Positions 45,579 through 55,819 of a stretch of 64,000 nucleotides of DNA are shown here, in pieces. A program made the position numbers and the translations under genes. The notes under the pieces are model-generated. The model was not told the origin of the DNA. It did not search any database and saw only the letters and a program-made list of their open reading frames with translations. Position 1 is the stretch's first letter. Every line of letters starts with the position of its first letter. Origin of the DNA: Aphrocallistes beatrix. Lineage: Eukaryota > Porifera > Hexactinellida > Sceptrulophora > Aphrocallistidae. The DNA lies in contig OY725492.1 of NCBI GenBank assembly GCA_963281255.1, positions 2,341,696-2,405,695 on the forward strand, read 5' to 3'.

Positions 45579-45732
45579 TATCCGACAAATCGAGTTACAA
45601 AACACTCTTAGTGGGGATGCGGACGGGCGTATTTCCCCATGATCTCATCATGATCTCATTATTTGATATAGCAATAAAATCTGCATATTTGAGCTACAAA
45701 CATTCATGTAGTGAATTCTCATAAACAATCAG

Positions 45733-46091
45733 GATACAGTCGATCATGCTTTAGCCCATCTCTATATAGCAGTCATCTGAACATAGTGGCTACCTAAAAC
45801 ATGTGAAAAGTCCCGTCCGATTTCAAATAATATTGACCTGTGTATAACGGCCACCTGCACAACGCAGCGAGCCCCCCTTCCCGGTCTCTTGGGGACTCTA
45901 AAACTGTCAATAGTGGCCCGTTAATGTTTAGAACGAGTACAAAGTGTTTATTATGATCCATATCCGAACGATGATCTAGTTTAATGTACATCAGTGATAT
46001 CCAAAGTACATTTATAGATTGCCACTGCATCACATCGTCACAACCTGGCACTCTATATTCTGGACCCCACGAAGATGGGTTAGACTGTATA
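45733..46091. mobile_element. Possible pogo/Tigger-type MITE, degenerate
   Basis: The left end ACAGTCGATCATGCTTTAG and the right end GGGTTAGACTGTATAC could be TIR remnants, with TGTATAACGGCCACC inside in the Tigger style. Identity between the ends is weak. Confidence 0.35.
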
Positions 46092-47310
46092 CTGAAATGT
46101 TAGTCATATCCACTGTCTAACTCAATCAATAGTAATGAAGTCCCGCACCTAAATACTAGTATACAATGAGATGCTAATCGCAATATTGACAATATACGTA
46201 GTGGGCTAAATATTAATGCGGGCGGTGGAGCTGAAGCATGTTTGCAATTAACAGTGGCCTAAATTAAAGAAATTTTCATAGATTTCATACTTATCTATCT
46301 TTATGGTTTATTGTTTTAGATAGTGATGTTCACAGTGATACCATTATGAAGTCAAGCAAATGCCAATGAGGATCATTATGTGATTTTGGATGAACCTGGA
46401 TCACAACATCTGACACACATCATCCCAGAGTCTGGACAAGGAATAGAACTTGATAGGTATTTAGAACTTTAGCTTTCAAATAGCACCAAATGCAATGATC
46501 AATTTAGACACATCAGAGAAGCACTTGATTAAGAAATTCTCATTTTGATTTTATTTTTGGAATGCAAATGGTATTGCAGAAACTGCTTGAAGTCCTGTAT
46601 CCGCAAATCATCATTAATAGAAACGGTTATACAAACTATAAATAAATATAATGACCACTGTGAACAGAAATACAAAACCATATCTATCACCGCATCCCAA
46701 TAACATCAGATGAAAGTATTTCCAGAATTTAAGACGATCAACTTAAGTACAGTCGAAACCGGGTTTTTCCTACTTAATGTTTTTTCTTATTATTACTTAC
46801 TATTTCTGGTCTTATAAATTCAAAATAATATTAATTTCCATTGGGTTTTTCACCATTTGAATCGTAGAGAAATTGTAAGAAAAAATTGTTTCCGATTGTA
46901 TGGACCTCAATTACCTATTGAAATTAAATAAAAAGTACGAACTCTTGGATATCCATCCATTTTATGATCATAAATCAGTACTATGTTCAACAAAGAGAAT
47001 AATCATATATACAGAAAGTAATGTGATCATTTTTATCAGGGCATCAATTTATGCATATAGTACATTTTATTAAATAAAACTTTTCATTCAGTCACAATAC
47101 AAGGGTCTATTAAATTTATTACTGATATTCTTGCACTCACAATGCAATTTAGACAGGCCCATGCAGCTGTAGCAAATATGATGGTTCCTTGGGCTTGCTT
47201 CTGAATCTAAACGATCACTATTTAATAAACTACTTTAAACTCGATGGATACAGTAAATTAAGGTCACCATAGTCTACTATGCATAAGGTCAAACAGTAAC
47301 TAACGAAATT
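46092..47310. other. Intronic stretch, mostly unrecognised
   Basis: Contains the possible family 2 piece at 46361-46470. A lone ACAGTCGAAACCGGGTTTTT (46750) resembles a pogo-type end, without partner. Otherwise I see nothing. Confidence 0.4.
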
Positions 47311-47314
47311 TGGA

Positions 47315-47560
47315 TTAGGGATGCGGTAAAAGATGGCTGAACTAACCACACAGAATAGAGCTTAGAAATGCATTCACAGGATATATAAATATGGTGCCAA
47401 AGTACCCCTATGTGTTGAAACAACTTTTATTAGTTATCATATGATTGCGCAATAGGTATATTTCTTAAAAATTTAATAATTTTCAGACACTAAGTGTTTA
47501 TAATATAAGGTCTTGAGCACCGATCTGAGCTGAGAATGGATTGATGCGAAAAATTTCGGA
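47315..47560 (+). repeat. Repeat family C, copy 3
   Basis: See 25741-26045. It is followed by B-type 5' sequence (TTTCACTTAGATCTT-GAACTTAA, 47564; CAATTCTTCAATCA, 47641), into which the 47655-48010 element inserted. Confidence 0.6.
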
Positions 47561-47654
47561 AATTTCACTTAGATCTTCGAACTTAATTATAGACTCACCA
47601 TTTGAAAGCGACATACTGATTTCATTTCTTTATCACTTAACAATTCTTCAATCA

Positions 47655-48010
47655 GAATGGCGGACACTTCTTCGCACGGACTTTTCGTCGCGGACATTTC
47701 GTCACGGACATTTCGTCACATGGACATTTCGTCGCATGGACACTTCGTCGCACGGACAATTCGTCGCGGACATTTCGTCACGCGGAATTTTGTCCCCAAA
47801 TGCCCAATTTGCACCTACTTATTTCTCAATAAAAAGTCCTCATTTTCACCTTTTTTTTCAAATATACTCCAAAAGCCTCAATTTCCGTTCCTTAAAAAAA
47901 AAAAAAGTTCCGGTAACTTATGTTCAGGAGACAAAATGTCCATGTGACGAAATGTCCGCGACGAAATATCCATGCGACGAAATGTCCGTGCGACGAAATG
48001 TCCGTTTACC
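47655..48010. mobile_element. MULE-like MITE with iterated ends and 9-bp duplication
   Basis: It is flanked by perfect 9-bp copies of CTTCAATCA (47646-47654, 48011-48019). The B-type sequence CTTCAATCAATTCG gives the expected empty site. Both ends are arrays of GGACATTTCGTCGCA-like units, about seven on the left and five inverted on the right, around a unique centre. The 9-bp duplication suggests the Mutator superfamily (inference). The Ser/Arg/Phe-repeat frames at 47541-48245 are artefacts of the arrays. Confidence 0.85.
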
Positions 48011-48205
48011 CTTCAATCAATTCGAACAAACACAAAAAAACAGCTTTTCAATGTATATGATAGCTGGTAAATGGGTATCACGATTGTCAGCAGCAGGGGT
48101 AAAGGGAGAGAAAATTCTGCATCGATTCCCGTCAGAGAATGATGATAGCATGAAAGCTGCTAGCACAAAGAAGTTTGGTTTGGAATTTTGCACAAAATCT
48201 AATTC

Positions 48206-48926
48206 AAGGTGTTGTATAAAATTTCTTATACTCAAACGATCTTAGTTATTATGATCCTTCCTTAGAGATTGTAATTCGAATATTTTCAATTATTTTAAAA
48301 GATTTTTCGATTCTAAGACTTAGAAAGGTGCTTTATTTGGCGAGTATTGAGAAAAAAATTGTGTCCTGCCACGCAGCGAAAATCGTGAATCAGGGCCCAC
48401 CCAAGTTATCTTCTCAGAGTCTTCAAATTCTCGGAAAAATTAGCACACACATTTTCCTCGAACACTCTAAATTTGTAGAAATATAGGATGTTCAGATCAG
48501 TGCATTTTGAAGACCAATTGGATCAGATTTTTTTGTGATGTGAAATTGCCATTTTGGGGGATTTTGCAAAATCTACCTAATTTGAACTACGAATGAACAA
48601 CTTTTTCTCGTTTCTGATAATGTATTCAGTGGATTTATGAAATATTTCTATGGTGAATGAAAGGTATCTGGTGCTAAATCGTCATGAGACATCGATTATG
48701 CATACATTTTTTACAGAAGCAGTGGGCCCTGATTCGCGATTTTCGCTGCGTGCAGGATACATTTTTTTCTCAAAACTCGCCATACGAAACATATTTCTAA
48801 GTCTTAGAATCGAAAAATCTTTTAAAATCATTGAAAATATTCGAATTAGAATATCTAAGGATCATAATAACTAAATCGTTTGAATATAAGAAATTTTATA
48901 CCTAACGAAGCTTGTAACAGAACTTA
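48206..48926. mobile_element. Second gene-less derivative of the 40661-43614 element
   Basis: Starts GTATAAAATTTCTTATACTC and ends with the complement plus ACGAAGCTTGTAACAGAACTT. The internal block ATTGGATCAGATTTTT and those around it (48480-48700) match 40980-41190. The outermost CAGGGTG bases are lost at both ends. Confidence 0.85.
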
Positions 48927-49295
48927 AGAGGTACTTTAAACCTTTTTCCATTGTAATCAATCAAATTCAGGTTTGGTGAGTCATTATGAGTTGTTAATAT
49001 GCATTGAGTCATATCTAATTCATGAATATTGTTTTGATTCACAGGTTCTCTACAGGTTCTCTCCAAATAAGTATTAGTGTCTAGAAGAAAACAGGCTAGT
49101 ATAGTTTAATTTCTAATTAAAGAAATAAGCATCAGACATATTTGTGGAGAAAAGACAAAATAAGACAAATTTTTACAGATGAATGCATACAAGAAAAGGA
49201 AGGACTATAATTAAGATAATAATTATGAAACTGAACAACTAGTATTTGTGTGTGTGTGTGTGATAAGCAGTATCTTATCATCTCAGATGATATAT
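48927..49295. other. Intronic stretch with a GT run
   Basis: Nothing recognised except a short GT microsatellite at about 49247-49262. Confidence 0.5.
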
Positions 49296-49843
49296 ATAAC
49301 AAGCGCGCTTCGCTTGCTTGCGCTGCGGGGCTGGCGGACACTTTGTGTCCGCCGGAGGCTCCCTTCGGTCGCCTGGGTTCACATTGGTTAATTATAAGGG
49401 AAATAACATATCTAAATATGTCCATCTTAGTGTAAATTAAAATCGATTTCACTCGAAAAATCACCAAATTTGTCAATTTTAAATTTTTTGATGCGGAATG
49501 ATGACGTCATAACAAAGTGATGAGTCATCATTTTTTGATGAAAGTCGCATCATATGTGAGGTATGTTAGTATACAGATTCTATTAAAATTTCAGCCTTCT
49601 ATCTCCAATAATGGCTGAGTTATGCCCGAATAACTGTGTTGCTTAACTTTTAAAAATGTGACAATGACGTCATAATTCCATGATGAGTCGACATTTTGCT
49701 ATGAACTCTGAACTTACTGGAGCCATAGCCAAAAGACTCCCACATGCCAAAAATCAACCTTCTGCGCCCGGCAGTTTCTTCAATCAATTCGTAACAGAGA
49801 TATATATATACAAATATTAATCGAGTTTTAATAGTAAGGATAT
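49296..49843 (-). repeat. Repeat family A, full-length reference copy
   Basis: In element direction it starts ATCCTTACTATTAAAACTCG (49843 downward), then a TA run, GTTACGAATTGATTGAAGAA, the body with two TGACGTCA sites (near 49662 and 49501) and TGACTCA, and the GC-rich end. That end has the perfect hairpin GGCGGACAC-aaa-GTGTCCGCC and closes GAAGCGCGCTTGT at 49296. This copy defines both ends of the family. Confidence 0.85.
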
Positions 49844-50448
49844 AATACTATAGCTAAAAAGAACTGAAAAAGCATTGCTGTTCAATTAGCCGGATGGCCA
49901 TAATTTCAAACTTAATTATTTAAAATTATCATGTTTACGTGGAATCTGTGATTTCGTTTTTGCTTGATAACTTGAAAACGATTCAACACACAAGTATTTT
50001 TGTTTGTAGTAAAGCAGATAGAGAGTGACCCAATCTAAAACATATTCCATTTACAGTTCAATCGGAACTTCTTAAGCTAATATTTTTGTCTGCTATTCGA
50101 TAAAATAAAGGTGCATATTGCTTTCAAATTTTACAAACTCTAAGAGAACTCTATCTTTTAATTCATTTTCCAATTCATCATTTTGTAAGATTTTAACCCT
50201 AATACTCTATACTATGCACTAAATTAGTGCAACCAAGTGTCACTAATCACTACCATGTATAGCATTTCACATTCGTTTCCCGAAATAGATTTTCCAATAA
50301 TTTTTGAATTCTTTAATTTCAAGAATTTTGGATTGATTCTTTTGGTTGATTTCAACCAATAACTATTCCATTTACATATTAAGTGCACAGTGCAGCCAGG
50401 TGTCACCCTTTACCATTATATTTACCCAACCGCGAAATCTCCTATTTC
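49844..50448. other. Intronic stretch, nothing recognised
   Basis: AT-rich DNA. GTGTCAC at 50237 and 50401 and nearby GTGCA-AGTG blocks hint at a weak local duplication only. Confidence 0.4.
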
Positions 50449-50572
50449 AACCCTTAAATTACCGGGGTCATTTCTATTTATAGCAAAGACCGCACACTTC
50501 TAAGGTTTCCCCGCACAAAATGACTTAACCTGAAATGTGTTAGCAAAAATCCAGCGCTATTTAAGAGTTAAC
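50449..50572. repeat. Repeat family E, copy 2
   Basis: Partner of 20263-20395, same orientation, with only scattered substitutions. Confidence 0.7.
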
Positions 50573-50855
50573 AAAACCTAAATTAAAGTAAAATAAAAGA
50601 CAAGTACAAACACTAAAGCTAATTTTTGTTTAGTTATTTAGCTTGAAAGGTATTGGTTCATCAAGTATCACTTCATACTTATAGATATGTCTACACTTTA
50701 ATAATAAATCAAAGACATGCTAGCTGATAAGCAAAGAGCAACTAAGAAATCACATACAAAGATCATAGTTACGTATCTAAAATACATAACATACGATAAA
50801 ATTAATTGTATTCAAATTTCAAGAAATGCAGCATTACACGAAAAGTAAGCATTAC

Positions 50856-50999
50856 CTGATAAGCTTTAATTAATCCTTGAACCCGAAGATGGTCATGAAT
50901 CTCTTTAGAATCCATAGTTGAAAATGATTTTGTATTAGAATTAAAAAGGGGTAAATAATTATTTTCATTTGTTTGAGAGATAAAGTAGTCTTGCCAAGT
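50856..50999 (-). CDS. OGDH: 2-oxoglutarate dehydrogenase E1, internal exon (upstream of 8366-8621)
   Basis: A 144-nt, 48-codon exon with CCTAG acceptor (51000-51001) and CAG|GTAATG donor, phase 0 at both ends. It reads TWQDYFISQTNENNYLPLFN, then DSKEIHDHLRVQGLIKAYQ. This matches the N-terminal region of OGDH, where SWDxFF is followed by a variable linker and xxDHLAVQSLIRAYQ. The linker is shorter than in vertebrate OGDH. The next exon in the mRNA is 8366-8621. Preceding exons (targeting peptide, NYVEExYxxWLxDP) were not found between 51000 and 64000 and may lie beyond the window. The frame is open and splice sites are good, so the gene is probably functional though divergent. Confidence 0.85.
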
Positions 51000-51001
51000 C
51001 T

Positions 51002-52023
51002 AGGACGAAAATAAATTAAAAAATAATGAAAGAGAGGAGATAAAAGGGAATATACGTAAATATAAATAATTTAAACAGATCATCTATTAAATTGATTGTG
51101 AAGGATCATAGTATAGTACGCTGGGTAAAAATTCGTGAAAGAGAATACTTATAACGGGAAGGAATAAAGTTAAATGGGTTTCAGATTCGAATTAGTACTG
51201 TCGTATGCTAGTTTTATTCTCACCATGAATTATTCAGAGCTATGCTTATTTACTATGTGAAACGTTTTTATAAGGGTAAACTCAATTATATGTATTCAGT
51301 TCGGATTCTTTCTTTTATATAATAGTTTTTTTCACTCCTACCAAACTACTTATGACCATTAAGCTCAATTAAATTCAGTTTTAAGATTCAAACTCTTTAT
51401 CAGAAATAACACTAAGTTAAATCTCAAAATCATTTTCTTCATATATAGACAGATCGTTGATTTTCAACTTGATAAGAACACCAAAGGAATCCATTTCAAT
51501 TGGAAGTACGTACCTACAATGCAAGCTGTAAAATGAAAGGAAATTATGCGATTCCTGAGTGAGGAAGAATTGCCACCATCTTTACTAACGCCAAGAATGT
51601 AATCTTCTCTAAGAAAAATTTTGTACGAAAAATGAAGAACTTATATAAAGACAACACTATCTTCAAAGTGACATTTTTATTCTTATGATATTTATAGTAC
51701 ATCATTTGGACATGTAGCAGCAAGGATTTCACCAAATTGTGCGATATTCCTATGAGTGTGCGAAATTGATGCAAAATGTATACATACTGGAATAGAAATA
51801 TACTAGCTATTAGTATATCACAAGCTGAGCAGAGGAAATAGTTGCTAGGTTTAGACAGTAATATTAGTTTAGTGAATTCTTATTTATTTGGTTATTTCTT
51901 CTATTATATTTATTATAGATTGTAATGTTATTTAGTGGGTCACAATTCCATAGCTATTATTCTACAATGTTGTTTGGTACGGGTCAAAATCCCCAGCTAA
52001 TATTTCCAAATATGGTCAATATA
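51002..52023. other. Upstream OGDH intron or flank, nothing recognised
   Basis: AT-rich. The minus frame at 51544-51774 has no family resemblance. A minus-strand TTACAG acceptor-like site near 51525 is followed by about 37 open codons that do not resemble OGDH. Confidence 0.4.
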
Positions 52024-52210
52024 CAGTCGACTCCGCTTAATAGGGCGACTGTTTAAATGGGTCAGCCGCTTAATTGGGTCACTTTTGGCAGGACTGGAAT
52101 AGCTCTCACACATAGAAGCTAATACAAAATATTTTCGGTTAATAGGTTCTCCGCTTAATCGGGTCAAAATGTCCTCTGACCGATGTGGCCCTATTAAGCG
52201 GAGTCGACTG
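52024..52210. mobile_element. 187-bp pogo/Tigger-type MITE
   Basis: TIRs CAGTCGACTCCGCTTAATA and perfect complement, next to TA. Subterminal repeats are CCGCTTAAT-GGGTC. The end sequence is of the Tigger style. Confidence 0.9.
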
Positions 52211-52974
52211 TATATATTAAATTGCATGAAATCTAGCGATGAGCAGAATTCAGCTTAAAACAATGATATATATACAGAGGACACTTCGCTGTAAACATAT
52301 ACTATATATACTATTTTCTTTTATACAATTCATTGGACATTCTGTAACACAAACTTTCCGCCTATGGATTGCTATTAAATGAGTGAGATTATGGATCAAT
52401 GCGAAATAGAAGGATCATGGGTGTTACTAGGTGAATAAAAGGTGTTGTAGTACATTAACTATTCTTGCAGCATTTTAGTACCATAATACTAAGTATTCTA
52501 TAATAAATAATCTGTAAACAGATTATAAACTGTCTAGAAATAAATGAATAGTAAAGAATATAATTTAACTTAACTGTTGCTAGTAATAACTTTCAAAGAT
52601 TTATATACATAATATGATCGTAAATTGTAACTACAAAATACAAACTTTTTTATATTTGGGGGCGCCTGAATAATTCGGACAATTCAGCATTCAGGAAAAC
52701 TAAATGATCATGTAGTATTGATTTATGTTTATTTGAACTCATGGAATATAGGGGAGCAAAACAAGGGGTCACTCTATGGGGTTGCTAGGAGGTTTGAGAT
52801 TGGAAAATTGCACATTCCTGCGTCGTCAAGGAAAAATTTCAGCTTGAATATGGTCATCACCTCCCCCTCAAATCTCTCTAAATTTCACAATGAATACGAA
52901 TATCAACAATTAAAACCTAATTGAGTATGTTATGGCTGGTCCAACCGAGATTGGCAGGCATGGCCATTTACATT
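52211..52974. other. Nothing recognised
   Basis: AT-rich. The plus frame at 52718-52924 has no family resemblance. Confidence 0.4.
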
Positions 52975-53139
52975 CAGGGGGCGGTCACATGAATTTTCCA
53001 AACCGGGGCGAGGCGAAATATATAATCCGGGGCCCTTCGTATGATTTTGGCTTAGGTGTTGGAGTGAATTCCGGGACGGCAGGGTCAAACTCGGGGCGGT
53101 GCACTGGATGCCCCCCCCCCCTCCCCGGGACCGCCCCTG
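52975..53139. mobile_element. 165-bp hAT-type MITE, GC-rich
   Basis: Starts CAGGGGGCGGTC and ends GACCGCCCCTG. Flanks TTTACATT and TTTACAAT agree at 7 of 8 positions. It includes a run of 12 C. The frame at 52932-53168 is a shadow. Confidence 0.75.
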
Positions 53140-53365
53140 TTTACAATTTGTTCCAAAATTATTGGTAGTGAACTTATAGTAAAAATATGGTTAGGAAGAG
53201 CATTATAATTTCAGGATTACTTCATTTACGCGTTTCCTACCGGGTGATTCAAAAAAAATGCAACCCAAATATAATTGACTTCTGTGACCACAATTCTTAA
53301 CTTAACTAAGCAAAACACGAAATATATGGAGAATACAGTCAAAATTACAATCTACCAACAAATCA

Positions 53366-54136
53366 GGGCCCTTATTCACTAAACTTCTTAACTTAAGTTT
53401 TGCTTAACTTTAAGCAAAAACTAAGTATTTGCTTAAACTTTAGGCAAAAACTAGGTATTTGCTTAAACTTAAGCAAATATTTAGTTTTTAACTTAAGTCA
53501 TGTCTGGGGTTGACTTAACTCTTAAAATATTTTGTAAATCGTGTTTCGTCGGTCTATAAATTAGTATAAAAGCTTGTAGGCAGTTTGATTTATTTCTGTT
53601 GTATGAATCATTGACGCGCTAGGAGTGTTTTGTCAGTTCTATCATTGTGGTATTAAAATTAAAGTTGGCGAATAACTGCTAGAATATTATTAGAATGATA
53701 AAATCGAAGTCAGAATATGCCTCCATTGGGTTAAGTCGATCCCTAAAAACTCGGCGACGTAAACTGTTTTCAATAATTTCAATTTCAATCTCAAATTAAC
53801 TTAGTGCAGAAGCCATGAAATCTAACTAAACTAGAATATTTCTTCAGAAATTTATAACTATTTAATAGGACTATTGTTCATATAATTTAACCATGGAACT
53901 TGATAGTGATTACAGTATTTGGATAATTCAAAAGTATTAAATTCTTGACATTTTTGTAAAGCAAGCAAATTCTTAGCTATTTCTCAAGTTAAGTAAATAC
54001 ATACGTACTTAGATTTTGCTTAAAGTTACTCAAATACTTAGTTTTTGCTTGAAGTTAAGCAAATACTTAGTTTTGCTTAAGTTATACTTAAGTGTTAAGT
54101 TAAGCAAAACTTAAGTTTTGTTAGTGAATAAGGCCC
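53366..54136. mobile_element. MITE with TTAAGTTTTGCTTAAC-iterated ends
   Basis: The ends AGGGCCCTTATTCACTAAAC and AGTGAATAAGGCCCT are inverted. Inside each end, units of AAGTTTTGCTTAA and GCAAATACTTAG are repeated several times. The centre (53500-53980) is unique. It is inserted near the 3' end of the mariner, beyond the transposase stop. Confidence 0.85.
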
Positions 54137-54164
54137 TAGGATTCTAAAGTCAATAATTGGGTAA

Positions 54165-55672
54165 TTAGAGCAAATATTCAAAGTGTCCTCCTTTTAATTC
54201 TGTACATTTCTTGAGTCGTGCCACCAAGTTATTAACATTTTTGCATACCGAGCATGGAATAGTCCTAATTGTTTCCCTGATGTTTTCTTTTAACTAGTTG
54301 ATGATTTTAGGCTTAGTAGAATATACTCGGCCCTTAAGATATCCCCATAAGTAGAATCAGAGGGATTTAAGTCGGGACTATAGGGGACTCACTCAAAATC
54401 CGTCTTAAGACTGATTATTCTTGTCCCAAAGTGTCCTTTGAGTCAAACTCTTGAGAGATTGGAGGTATGTGAGCTCGCTCCATCTTGTTGAAACCAAAAG
54501 TGAGTCAGAAATGATGGATAGAGCACTCTCAGTTCCTCAAAGAAGAGATCAAGAACCTGGACATACCTTTCTTTTGTAACGGTACTATCATCTTTGAGTT
54601 TCCTAGAACACGTTTGTCTTCGAGTTGACTTTTCCATTTAGGTGAAAGTGAGTTTCATCAGACATCCACAACAGTGAAAGAAAGCAACCCTGACTTTCAA
54701 TTTTCTCCAGAAGTTTCAACGCCATTTGGGGCCTTTTCGATATATCCACAGTTGTTAACATTTGTTTGGTCTGTATTCGAAATGGAAATCTCTTGAGAAC
54801 ATCAATTAGGACCCTCCTGACCGTGCTAGCAGATTTCTCAACCCAAAACAAAGATTGTTTCCTCTGCTTGATTGATCATTTGGCGCTAAAATCTACCGAA
54901 ATTTGGACCGTCTCAATAACCTCGGCTGTTCGCTTCTTTGGTCAGTCAGAATGCGTTGGCCTGTCATCAGACTTGCAATTGAGGTTTTGAACTGCCCCAT
55001 ATTTCCTAAACTTCTCCACCAACGATAGATCATTGATTTATCGGGAGAAACCTCCGTCTGGAATGATGTACGAAATTGCGTTTTTACAGCTTCGTATGAA
55101 GAGGTTCTAAAGCAGTGTTTCTTAACCTTTTAGCCTTCCGCACCACTACAGCTTTCGAAATCAAATCTCGCACCCCTTTTTAATATACGTAAAGGTAACG
55201 CCATTACGCCTATTCAATAAAATGCATTGACTTACACATTAAATGATTTGGGCATGCCTAATTTTCGGGACGGGACGAGTCAAGATGCCTAATCTCCGGG
55301 GCGGGACAGAAAAGGTACATAATTTCCGGGACGGGTTAAGAAGCCTAATTTTCGGGACGGGACGGGTTAAGATACCTAATTCCCGGGACGGAACCCGTCC
55401 CGGAAATTAGACATGCCCATATGATTTCGAAAAAGCACTTTCAAGAATTCAATAAAATGTGCTAAAGCTAAACAATGCACTTCATTGAGTAGGCAAAATG
55501 GAACAAATGTGTTATTACTTAGTAAGTATTAATCAAGGGCTATACTTTCTCGCACCCCCCAGAATCGTCTCTCGCACCCCCGGTTGAGAACCACTGTTCT
55601 AAAGTAATGTTCCACACAAAGATTTTGGAGCTGCAGCAGCCAATTTGGCACTTTCTGATTGTCGAGACTCAT
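54165..55672 (-). pseudogene. Mariner-type transposase, interrupted by a hAT MITE
   Basis: Minus strand from about 55672: MSLDNQKVPNWLLQLQNLCV, EHYF, then the hAT MITE (55113-55596). It resumes with RTSSYEAVKTQFRTSFQTEV, WWRSLGNMG, STVRRVLIDVLKRFPFRIQT, MSDETHFHLNGKVN (first catalytic Asp), STVTKERYVQVLDLFFEELR, FWFQQDGASSHTS (second Asp) and VPYSPDLNPSD. It ends KCTELKGGHFEYLL-stop at 54165. Order and spacing follow the IS630/Tc1/mariner transposases with SDExHFxLNG and WFQQDGAPAHT. There are several stops and frame changes between the pieces, so it is inactive. Excluding the MITE it is about 340 codons, full length. Confidence 0.85.
55113..55596. mobile_element. hAT-type MITE with internal GGGACGGG tandem repeats
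   Basis: Starts CAGTGTTTCTTAACC and ends GGTTGAGAACCACTG, with perfect 8-bp flanks TTCTAAAG (55105-55112, 55597-55604). At 55258-55415 a unit of about 30 bp (CCTAATTTTCGGGACGGGAC) repeats about five times, the last partly inverted. Confidence 0.92.
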
Positions 55673-55819
55673 AACAACTTTGAAATCTAATAAAAATTGA
55701 TTAAGAGATAAAAACAATATGACCCCAAAAGAATTTGGGCATTTTTTTTGAATCGCCCTGTATATATACTCTATCTTGAATCACACTACCATTGAACCAT
55801 AATAATATGATTTCCACTT

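Larger units (their letters stand above)
8622..50855 (-). other. OGDH: Giant phase-0 intron of OGDH (42,234 bp)
   Basis: This is bounded by a GT donor at 50854-50855 (CAG|GTAATG) and an AG acceptor at 8622-8623, both on the minus strand. The joined exons read ...LIKAYQ|SSGHYVSKLDPL, matching the AYQIRGHHxAKLDPL of OGDH with no residue gained or lost. The intron holds most of the window's elements: two gypsy fossils, mariners on both strands, two long-TIR elements and over twenty MITEs. It would be transcribed with OGDH, so minus-strand elements such as the genes at 37.9-43.1 kb lie in the sense direction. Confidence 0.85.
53240..55760 (-). mobile_element. Mariner-type element with two nested MITEs
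   Basis: The TIRs GGGTGATTCAAAAAAAATGC (left) and CAGGGCGATTCAAAAAAAAT (right, in complement) lie next to TA. Removing the insertions at 53366-54136 and 55113-55596 leaves about 1.26 kb, normal for a mariner. The transposase is on the minus strand. Confidence 0.85.

Noticed and set aside
47541-48245. A 234-codon open frame with Arg/Phe/Ser/His repeats
   Set aside because: The repeats are translations of the iterated GGACATTTCGTC ends of a MITE; the frame starts in family B and ends in another element.
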